NCBI GenBank assembly: GCA_000432435.1 | Contig: HF993133.1 | Coordinates: forward strand, 155,303-164,462 | Length of the DNA: 9,160 nt | Reading direction: 5' to 3' | Source of the DNA: Eubacterium sp. CAG:180 | GTDB taxonomy: Bacteria; Bacillota; Clostridia; Oscillospirales; Acutalibacteraceae | Shown: piece by piece, positions 4,737 through 9,160 of the stretch | Position numbering within the stretch: the stretch's first letter is position 1 | How the letters are laid out: every line of letters begins with the position of its first letter | Made by a program: the position numbers and the translations under genes | Notes under the pieces: model-generated | Seen by the model: only the letters and a program-made list of their open reading frames with translations | The model's database searches: none | Told to the model about the DNA's origin: nothing

Positions 4737-5168
4737 CTTTTTGCACAAGTTTTTTAAATTATTTTTGTGCAACATTAAGATGTGGTTTACGGGTTATTTG
4801 TGCATATAGTCAATTTCGAGTGTGCTTTTTTGACATTTTTGCCCTCGTGCAGCCTTTTTAGTTCGTTTTATGTGAATTTGTATTCGCTTTTTTGCTTTTG
4901 TGTTTTCGTCAATTTGACAATAATATTATATATATACCGTTTTACCGATTAAATCCGCTCCGTTGCCGCATTTCAGGCAAGCGGCAGCCGATTCGCGGAC
5001 GAGCGGACAGACAGGCGCCGACGCCGCACATACAATATTATGATTATTCCGACAATATTGTGCCGACGATATTACAAAAATTCCGAATTTTGCTCGAAAA
5101 GCGTGTGTGCGTTTAATTCGCGGCTTTTACCGCCGTTGTAATTCCAAATTTTTTCTTATAAAAAGCAC
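4737..5168. other. Gene-free, palindrome-rich region with a GC-rich island
   Basis: About 430 bp hold no credible gene; the one open frame (4892-5116, +) has no RBS and an arbitrary composition. Several inverted repeats are visible: TTGCACAA/TTGTGCAA at 4741-4772 (16-bp spacer), GTCAATTTGAC at 4908-4918, ACAATATT/AATATTGT at 5032-5061, and the 15-bp palindrome AAAATTCCGAATTTT at 5077-5091. A GC-rich island at 4954-5030 can fold as TCCGCTC/GAGCGGA (4954-4960, 5001-5007) enclosing TGCCGC/GCGGCA (4964-4969, 4981-4986). No promoter or terminator frames it clearly. Confidence 0.5.
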
Positions 5169-5197
5169 TTGACAAACGCAAAAAACCGATTTAAAAT
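5169..5197 (+). promoter_or_regulatory. Sigma-A promoter of the Fur-type regulator/exporter operon
   Basis: TTGACA (5169-5174) and TAAAAT (5192-5197) have a 17-bp spacer. Transcription would start near 5204, leaving a leader of about 160 nt. Confidence 0.88.
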
Positions 5198-5211
5198 ACA
5201 GAAACGAAATT

Positions 5212-5230
5212 GAAATTGAAGTTCAGTTTC
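5212..5230. promoter_or_regulatory. Candidate operator, 19-bp palindrome
   Basis: GAAATTGAAGTTCAGTTTC is a 9-1-9 inverted repeat with a single mismatched pair. It starts about 8 bp downstream of the predicted transcription start of an operon encoding a Fur-family repressor. Its 19-bp size is that of Fur-family operators, so autoregulation is the likely role. The bases do not match the classic Fur, PerR or Zur boxes of Bacillus as I know them. Confidence 0.6.
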
Positions 5231-5251
5231 GCTTTGCTCGGCAAAACGTGC

Positions 5252-5335
5252 AAAACATCACGCGCAAAACATCACGCGCAAGATATAACGTGCAAGATAT
5301 AACGCGCAAGATACAACGCGCAAGATACAACGCGC
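5252..5335 (+). repeat. Six tandem 14-bp repeats in the operon leader
   Basis: Exactly six 14-bp units run head to tail with consensus AARAYAYMACGYGC. Units 1 and 2 are identical (AAAACATCACGCGC), 3 and 4 differ by one base (AAGATATAACGYGC), and 5 and 6 are identical (AAGATACAACGCGC). A shortened copy (AAAACGTGC, 5243-5251) precedes them and AAAAC follows. The pairwise similarity points to growth by local duplication. The array lies between the candidate operator and the regulator start codon and is not translated in its frame. Confidence 0.93.
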
Positions 5336-5362
5336 AAAACTGATTGTTCGGGGGCGGAAAAT

Positions 5363-5770
5363 TTGAGCTACAACACAAAGCAGAGCAAAATGGTATTTGA
5401 CATACTGCTCGAAAACAAGGACCGTCATCTGACGGCGGACGAGATTTTTGAAAAGCTCAGAAAAAGCGGAGAGAGCGTCGGTAAAACAACGATCTACCGC
5501 CATCTTGAAAAATTGTGCGCCTCGGGCGAGGTACGAAAATTCACGGGCGGCGACGGCGACAGCGCGTGCTATCAATACGCCGGCAAAAACGCCGAATGCC
5601 GCGAGCACTACCACCTCAAATGCACCGAATGCGGCAAGCTCATACACGCCGAATGCAAATTTTTGAGCGAGCTTTCCGCCCACATTTACAACGAGCACGG
5701 CTTTAAGGTTGACGGTTCGCGCACGGTTTTATACGGAGTGTGCGGCGACTGTCTGAAAAAGGAAAGGTAG
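5363..5770 (+). CDS. Fur-family metal-responsive transcriptional repressor
   Basis: A 135-residue Fur superfamily protein. Residues 4-60 are the winged helix: TKQSKMVFDILLENKDRHLTADEIFEKL, then SVGKTTIYRHLEKL as recognition helix. Residues 80-130 are the dimerisation/metal domain, with HYHLKCTECGKLIHAEC and a C-terminal CGDC. The two CxxC pairs (C87/C90 and C127/C130) are the structural zinc site; H82, H84, H95, E97, C98, H107 and H112 are candidate sensing ligands. Which metal it senses cannot be read from this. The start is TTG at 5363-5365: no ATG or GTG lies upstream in frame after the stop at 5300, and the ATG at codon 10 would remove the first helix. GGGGGCGG precedes it by about 5 nt. 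It is 8 bp from the exporter gene and shares its promoter, so it probably controls both. Confidence 0.92.
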   Translation: MSYNTKQSKMVFDILLENKDRHLTADEIFEKLRKSGESVGKTTIYRHLEKLCASGEVRKFTGGDGDSACYQYAGKNAECREHYHLKCTECGKLIHAECKFLSELSAHIYNEHGFKVDGSRTVLYGVCGDCLKKER

Positions 5771-5778
5771 CTTCATAG

Positions 5779-6645
5779 ATGACAATAGCTTTAGACGTAA
5801 TCAAGGACACTCTTATCGACAGCCTCAAGACGCTTCCGTTTTTGTTTCTCGCATTTTTACTTTTGGAGGCTCTTGAGCACCACGCCGGCGGAAGGATTAA
5901 CAACGCTCTTCGCTCTGCGGGCAAGGCAGGGCCGCTTTTGGGCTCGCTTCTCGGCTGTATTCCGCAGTGCGGCTTTTCGGTTTTCGCCGCAAATTTATAT
6001 TCGGGCGGTGTTATAACGCTCGGCACGCTTCTTGCGGTATTTCTTGCGACATCGGACGAGGCGCTTATAATACTCATTTCCGAGCCGTCACGAGGCAAGG
6101 ACATACTGCTTCTTCTGCTGTTTAAAATAGTCATCGGCATTACTGCAGGTTACATTGTTGACCTGTTTGTAAAAAAGCACCCCGAAAAGGAAAAGCACGA
6201 CATCGGCGACATATGTAAGGGGGAGCACTGCCACTGCGACGAGCACAAGGGAATTTTTGTACCGGCTCTCACACATACGCTGAAGGTTTTCGGTTTTTTG
6301 CTTGTTTTCACGCTTGCGCTGAATTTCGCCATTGAGCTTTTGGGCGCCGACAGACTTTCCGAAATACTTCTCGGCAACACCTTCTTCCAACCGCTTATAG
6401 CCGCATTGATAGGGCTTATTCCGAACTGCGCCGCCTCCGTGCTTTTAACGGAAATGTATCTCGGCGGAGCCTTGAGCTTTGCCTCGGTAATAGCAGGGCT
6501 TTGCTCCGGAGCGGGCATAGGTCTTATGGTGCTGTTCAGAACAAATAAAAAGCCCCGTGAAAATCTGAAAATTCTCGGACTGCTCTACGGAATTTCAGCG
6601 TTCTCGGGCGTTATAATCGAAATATTCACAAAGCTCATGGCTTAA
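5779..6645 (+). CDS. Putative manganese/heavy-metal exporter (ArsP_2-type permease)
   Basis: A 288-residue polytopic membrane protein of the family named 'putative manganese transporter' (Pfam ArsP_2, putative 10TM heavy-metal exporter). Two homologous halves are visible. The first (about 5-130) carries DSLKTLPFLFLAFLLLEALEHHAG, GCIPQCGFSV (59-68) and TSDEALIILIS. The second (about 165-285) carries GLIPNCAASV (212-221) and ends in a hydrophobic helix. The halves are joined by a charged loop with a metal-binding look: H140, C146, H150, C151, H152, C153 and H156 in KGEHCHCDEHKG. The repeated P(Q/N)C motif probably lines the path. The substrate (Mn, Zn, Fe or another metal) is inferred only from the family name and the adjacent Fur-type regulator. 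The ATG at 5779 follows AAAGGAAAGG at 11 nt, a loose spacing that suits coupling to the regulator gene. Confidence 0.88.
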   Translation: MTIALDVIKDTLIDSLKTLPFLFLAFLLLEALEHHAGGRINNALRSAGKAGPLLGSLLGCIPQCGFSVFAANLYSGGVITLGTLLAVFLATSDEALIILISEPSRGKDILLLLLFKIVIGITAGYIVDLFVKKHPEKEKHDIGDICKGEHCHCDEHKGIFVPALTHTLKVFGFLLVFTLALNFAIELLGADRLSEILLGNTFFQPLIAALIGLIPNCAASVLLTEMYLGGALSFASVIAGLCSGAGIGLMVLFRTNKKPRENLKILGLLYGISAFSGVIIEIFTKLMA

Positions 6646-6674
6646 GCGAGAGAGAACCTTAGAAGGAAAAAAAT

Positions 6675-6710
6675 AAAGCGCTGTACCGATTTCTCGGTAC
6701 GGCGCTTTTT
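6675..6710. terminator. Bidirectional terminator between exporter operon and ireB operon
   Basis: A 15-bp stem with one G-U pair (6675-6689 with 6694-6708) closes on a TTTC loop. Rightward it ends in five T (6706-6710); leftward it is followed by TTTATTTTTTT. It serves the two convergent operons. Confidence 0.92.
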
Positions 6711-6711
6711 C

Positions 6712-7011
6712 TTATTCGTGTGCGAGTGCTCTTTGCAGCCAAATTTCGGCAATGTCCATTGCCGCATATAAACCTTTTTTCTCGCTCGTTTTAATGATGC
6801 GCTCTTTCATCGACGCATTGGGGTCCGTGCTCAAAAGCTGAACGGATACCTTGGAGGCAACCTCTGCCTTATCCTTATCGCCGACCTCTTTCTTTGCAAG
6901 GATTTGCATCATTATAACGTAGTCGTCCGCCATATCGCCATAGTAAATGGTGTTACCCTGACGAACAAGGGGTTTGCCCTTGTATGTGAGAAACTCTTTT
7001 TTCTCAGCCAA
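6712..7011 (-). CDS. Conserved-looking 99-residue protein downstream of ireB, function unknown
   Basis: A soluble 99-residue protein of mixed alpha/beta appearance: a short beta-rich N-terminus (KEFLTYKGKPLVRQGNTIYYGDM), a central helix (DDYVIMMQILAKKEV), then VASKVSVQLLSTDPNASMKERIIKTSEKKGLYAAMDIAEIWLQRAL. There is no signal peptide, membrane segment, Cys pair or catalytic motif I can name. The start is TTG at 7011-7009, six bases after GAGGTG, which overlaps the ireB stop; a GTG four codons earlier is part of that RBS. The gap to ireB is 10 bp, so the two are co-translated. In many Firmicutes ireB is followed by ruvX; this gene replaces it here. The stop lies at the edge of the shared terminator. 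I recall similar hypothetical proteins in Clostridia but know of no assigned role. Confidence 0.82.
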   Translation of the reverse strand: MAEKKEFLTYKGKPLVRQGNTIYYGDMADDYVIMMQILAKKEVGDKDKAEVASKVSVQLLSTDPNASMKERIIKTSEKKGLYAAMDIAEIWLQRALAHE

Positions 7012-7021
7012 AACTTTCACC

Positions 7022-7285
7022 TCATTTATTTTCGCTTGATTTAAGATAGTTTTTGACAAGCGCCTGAAGCAGCTCGTCTCTGTCAAGGCGGCGAATAAGG
7101 CTGCGCGCATTGTTATGCGTGGTGATGTATGTCGGATCCTCGGACAAAATATATCCGACTATCTGACTTATCGGGTTATAGCCTTTTTCCTTGAGAGCAT
7201 TGTAGACAGTGAGCATCGTCTGACGCATCTCCTCTTCACGCTCGTCTTTTATTGAAAACTGAATGGTTTTGTTCGGATCAAGCAC
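7022..7285 (-). CDS. ireB: IreB-family regulatory phosphoprotein
   Basis: An 87-residue protein of the IreB (formerly DUF965, YrzL-like) family. In Enterococcus, IreB is phosphorylated on N-terminal threonines by the Ser/Thr kinase IreK and acts as a negative regulator of cephalosporin resistance. The hallmark segments are present: KTIQFSIKDE at the N-terminus with T7 as the likely phosphosite, YNALKEKGYNPISQIVGYILSEDPTYITTHNNAR in the middle and LIRRLDRDELLQALVKNYL near the end. Length is normal. The start is GTG at 7285-7283, eight bases after GGGAGG. A good promoter lies at 7315-7343. A role in envelope-stress signalling here is by family only. Confidence 0.92.
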   Translation of the reverse strand: MLDPNKTIQFSIKDEREEEMRQTMLTVYNALKEKGYNPISQIVGYILSEDPTYITTHNNARSLIRRLDRDELLQALVKNYLKSSENK

Positions 7286-7299
7286 TTTTGCCGCCTCCC

Positions 7300-7343
7300 T
7301 TGATAATCAAAATTATTATACACTAATGCGAGTAAAAATACAA
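7300..7343 (-). promoter_or_regulatory. Sigma-A promoter for ireB, with a palindrome at the start site
   Basis: TTGTAT (7338-7343) and TATAAT (7315-7320) on the minus strand have a 17-bp spacer. The start would be near 7308, inside the perfect palindrome TTGATAATCAA (7300-7310), a possible operator or chance. Confidence 0.78.
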
Positions 7344-7355
7344 TACATTATGCTT

Positions 7356-7380
7356 AAAAACAGCCGTAAAAAGCTGTTTT
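7356..7380 (-). terminator. Intrinsic terminator of the ABC ATPase gene
   Basis: AAAACAGC and GCTGTTTT (7357-7364 with 7373-7380) form a perfect 8-bp stem. On the minus strand the downstream arm ends in five T residues. It lies about 50 bp after the ATPase stop and just upstream of the ireB promoter. Confidence 0.75.
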
Positions 7381-7428
7381 GGCAAAAAACGCCTTGCGAC
7401 GCGGCTTACAGTACCGTGTCTTTTCGGT

Positions 7429-8118
7429 TTATTTGTCCGCGTTTATATAGTCTTCTATAACCTGACCGTCCTGTATACGTATTACTCGGTGAGCATTTGC
7501 GGCTATTTCGTTGTCGTGGGTAATCAGTATAACCGTTCTGCCCTCGCGGTGCAGCTCATGAAGTATTCGCATAACCTCCGCTCCGGAGTGGCTGTCGAGG
7601 TTGCCGGTCGGCTCATCCGCCAAAATTATGGGCGGTTTTGCGGCTACGGCGCGGGCTATGGCAACTCTCTGCTGTTGGCCGCCCGACATCTGCTTCGGAA
7701 GATGGTTCATTCGCTTTTCAAGCCCGACACGCTTGAGCGCGTCCTCCGACAGAACGTGGCGCTGTGCCTTCGGCATACCGCGATACGCAAGCGGCAGTTC
7801 CACATTTTCCTGCGCGGTAAGGCTCGATATAAGATTGAAGCCCTGAAAAATAAAGCCTATCTCTTTGTTTCGTATCTCGCTCATCTCGTCGTCCGAGAGC
7901 TTTGACGTATTGTGCCCGTCAAGCTTATATTCGCCGCTTGTGGGAACGTCCAAAAGACCGAGCATATTCATAAACGTCGATTTGCCCGAGCCCGAATGGC
8001 CGATAATGGCGACAAATTCGCCGCGGTCAATCGTCAGCGACACACCGTCAAGCGCGCGAACCTCGTTTTCGCCCGGATTGTATATCTTGTATAAGTCTTT
8101 GACTTCTATAAGCGCCAT
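7429..8118 (-). CDS. ABC transporter ATP-binding protein, MacB/LolD (FtsX-permease) type
   Basis: A complete 229-residue ABC ATPase. Walker A is GHSGSGKST (40-48), the Q-loop is FQGFNLI (Q92), the signature is MSGGQQQRVAIARA (from 144), Walker B is IILADEP (E169) followed by TGNLD, and the H-loop is ITHD (H201). The segment MNMLGLLDVPTSGEYKLDG is typical of the MacB/LolD/FtsE group, which work with FtsX-like permeases in lipoprotein, peptide or efflux transport. The start is the ATG at 8118, with AAAGGCGG about 8 nt upstream; a GTG three codons earlier lies too close to that RBS. Its own promoter (8148-8176) and terminator (7356-7380) make it monocistronic. No permease or periplasmic partner gene is adjacent, so the membrane partner must be encoded elsewhere. 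Confidence 0.95.
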   Translation of the reverse strand: MALIEVKDLYKIYNPGENEVRALDGVSLTIDRGEFVAIIGHSGSGKSTFMNMLGLLDVPTSGEYKLDGHNTSKLSDDEMSEIRNKEIGFIFQGFNLISSLTAQENVELPLAYRGMPKAQRHVLSEDALKRVGLEKRMNHLPKQMSGGQQQRVAIARAVAAKPPIILADEPTGNLDSHSGAEVMRILHELHREGRTVILITHDNEIAANAHRVIRIQDGQVIEDYINADK

Positions 8119-8147
8119 TAAAAGCACCGCCTTTATTTGATGTTTAA

Positions 8148-8176
8148 ATTTTAAAACATAAAAAAATATAAATCAA
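8148..8176 (-). promoter_or_regulatory. Sigma-A promoter for the ABC ATPase gene
   Basis: TTGATT (8171-8176) and TAAAAT (8148-8153) on the minus strand have a 17-bp spacer within an AT-rich stretch. The start near 8141 leaves a short leader before the RBS. Confidence 0.7.
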
Positions 8177-8187
8177 TGTATAAATTA

Positions 8188-8217
8188 TGAATTTTTACCC
8201 GTTTGACGGCAAAAATA
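8188..8217 (+). promoter_or_regulatory. Candidate forespore sigma promoter for spoVAC
   Basis: TGAATT (8188-8193) and CAAAAATA (8210-8217) are 16 bp apart. The first resembles the sigma-G/sigma-F -35 and the second only loosely the CATnnTA -10. spoVA operons are transcribed by sigma-G in Bacillus, which is the main reason to propose it. Confidence 0.3.
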
Positions 8218-8238
8218 GCTTTGAAAGGACTGAAATAT

Positions 8239-8679
8239 ATGACTACGGGCAAGGAATACGGCAAAATGACAAAAAGTGCGTCTCCGCCGTCTCCGAAAAT
8301 CAAAAATATAATTAACGCCTTTTGGACGGGCGGACTTATTTGCACCATCGGTCAGGCTCTTAACACCCTTTATACCGAAGCGGGATTTTCCGAGGACGAA
8401 GTGAACGCCGGAGTTTCGGTGACACTTATAGTTACAGCCGCCTGTCTTACGGGACTCGGCGTTTATGACAAAATAGCAAAGGTTGCCGGTGCGGGTACAA
8501 TAGTGCCTATAACGGGCTTCGCAAATTCGATAGTATCACCGGCCATGGAATTCAGCGCCGAGGGCAAAATACTCGGCACGGGCGCAAAGCTGTTTTCTCT
8601 CGCCGGTCCGGTTATAGCCTACGGCACGCTTGCGGCTTTTATTTACGGAATAATCTGCTACTGCTTTAAGCTTTATTGA
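8239..8679 (+). CDS. spoVAC: Stage V sporulation protein AC
   Basis: SpoVAC is an inner-membrane protein of the spore channel that carries calcium dipicolinate into the developing spore and releases it on germination. The 146-residue product has the family opening YGKMTKSASPPSPKIKNIINAFWTGGLICTIGQAL, then hydrophobic segments at about 28-45, 60-78, 84-100 and 118-142, and the conserved GLGVYDKIAKVAGAGTIVPITGFANSIVSPAMEFSAEG. The start is the ATG at 8239, with AAAGGA 9 nt upstream; a TTG at 8203 would add 12 residues without an RBS. Its TGA overlaps the GAGGTGA of spoVAD, indicating a tight operon. spoVAA and spoVAB do not precede it; the clostridial version of the operon usually starts at spoVAC. 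Confidence 0.96.
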   Translation: MTTGKEYGKMTKSASPPSPKIKNIINAFWTGGLICTIGQALNTLYTEAGFSEDEVNAGVSVTLIVTAACLTGLGVYDKIAKVAGAGTIVPITGFANSIVSPAMEFSAEGKILGTGAKLFSLAGPVIAYGTLAAFIYGIICYCFKLY

Positions 8680-8688
8680 GGTGAGTTT

Positions 8689-9160
8689 ATGGCTGAAAGA
8701 CTCGGAAAATACACTATTGTTCTCAATTCGCACCCCTCGGTAACGGGCTATGCGGCCGTAGTCGGCAAAACCGAGGGCGAGGGGCCGCTCAAGGACGAGT
8801 TCGACTTTGTTTTTGAGGATGATACGCTCGGCGAGGCTTCGTTTGAAAAAGCGGAGAGCGCACTCCAAAAAGAGGCCGTGACGCGCGCATTATCAAAAGC
8901 CGGGAAAACGCCCGACGAAGTGGATTTTTCTCTTGCCGGCGACCTTTTGAACCAATGCATAGGCTCGTCGTTCGGTCTGCGATCGCTCAATATGCCTTTT
9001 ATAGGGCTTTACGGAGCGTGCTCCACCATGGCTCTGTCTCTCGGGCTTGCCTCGATGCTTGTTGACTGCGGCGCGGCAAGGGTCACAGTTGCGTCAACAT
9101 CGAGCCACTTCTGCTCGGCGGAACGTCAGTTCAGGCTCCCGCTCGAATACGGCGGACAGC
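8689..9160 (+). CDS. spoVAD: Stage V sporulation protein AD, N-terminal part (partial)
   Basis: SpoVAD is a thiolase-fold protein that binds dipicolinic acid and works with SpoVAC during DPA uptake. The first 157 residues are present and the gene runs off the right edge. Visible motifs are MAERLGKYTIVLNSHPSVTGYAAVVGKTEGEGPL, then DFSLAGDLLNQCIGSSFGLRSL, and YGACSTMALSLGLASMLV with C111 at the position of the thiolase nucleophile. The last visible residues, SSHFCSAERQFRLPLEYGGQ, are also characteristic. The ATG at 8689 has GAGGTGA 4 nt upstream, overlapping the spoVAC stop, so the two genes are translationally linked. spoVAE would be expected next, beyond the window. Confidence 0.96.
   Translation, partial: MAERLGKYTIVLNSHPSVTGYAAVVGKTEGEGPLKDEFDFVFEDDTLGEASFEKAESALQKEAVTRALSKAGKTPDEVDFSLAGDLLNQCIGSSFGLRSLNMPFIGLYGACSTMALSLGLASMLVDCGAARVTVASTSSHFCSAERQFRLPLEYGGQ

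Noticed and set aside
4892..5116. Rightward open frame of 74 codons
   Set aside because: No RBS, low-complexity start, and it runs through palindromes and the GC-rich island.
5252..5335. CRISPR array
   Set aside because: The 14-bp units are contiguous with no spacers, and no cas gene is present.
5258..5698. Leftward open frame across the tandem repeats
   Set aside because: It is antisense to the Fur-family gene, and its end is a translation of the 14-bp repeats.
7012..7110. Longer start for the 99-residue protein, overlapping ireB
   Set aside because: It would overlap ireB by nearly 90 bp; the TTG at 7011 has a GAGGTG RBS right at the ireB stop.

Overview
The window reads as a chromosomal segment of a low-to-mid GC, spore-forming Clostridia (Oscillospiraceae/Ruminococcaceae-like Firmicute). 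The basis is spoVAC-spoVAD, an IreB-family gene, a CD1247-type Cys/Asp-rich protein, the M24 peptidase-efp pair typical of Gram-positives, strong AGGAGG-type ribosome binding sites and sigma-A promoters with uniform 17-bp spacers. No tRNA, rRNA, transposase, phage gene or CRISPR array is visible. The content is mostly housekeeping, with one unusually gene-poor stretch (about 3.9-5.36 kb) rich in promoters, palindromes, a probable small RNA and a microgene.

Layout. 1-528 (-): N-terminus of a glycogen branching enzyme, cut by the window edge, with its promoter at 600-628. 837-1253 (-): CD1247-type zinc-ribbon protein with a terminator at 768-809. 1408-1971 (-): elongation factor P with its own promoter. 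2070-3137 (-): M24 aminopeptidase P-family enzyme. 3130-3654 (-): YqeG-type HAD phosphatase. 3725-3901 (-): ribosomal protein bS21 with a perfect consensus promoter. A hairpin between rpsU and yqeG probably acts as a partial terminator, so yqeG-peptidase would be expressed by read-through, while efp can also fire independently.

3.9-5.36 kb: a divergent, self-terminated RNA of about 115 nt (4146-4258, +); a large bidirectional terminator (4422-4465); a 38-codon microgene (4556-4672, -) behind a near-consensus promoter; then about 430 bp of palindrome-rich DNA with no credible gene.

5169-6710 (+): a complete metal-homeostasis transcription unit. It has a sigma-A promoter, a 19-bp near-perfect palindrome just downstream of the likely start site, six tandem 14-bp repeats in the leader, a Fur-family regulator starting at TTG, a polytopic metal exporter of the 'putative manganese transporter'/ArsP_2 type, and a strong bidirectional terminator. 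The simplest reading is an autoregulated metal-sensing efflux module.

6712-7285 (-): an IreB-type regulatory phosphoprotein followed by a conserved-looking 99-residue protein I do not recognise. 7429-8118 (-): a MacB/LolD-type ABC ATPase with no adjacent permease. 8239-9160 (+): spoVAC and the start of spoVAD, the dipicolinic-acid uptake operon of the forespore, running off the right edge.

The most noteworthy parts are the unidentified small RNA, the microgene with an inverted repeat around its promoter, and the regulator/exporter operon with its palindrome plus tandem-repeat leader. None of these can be called new without database comparison.
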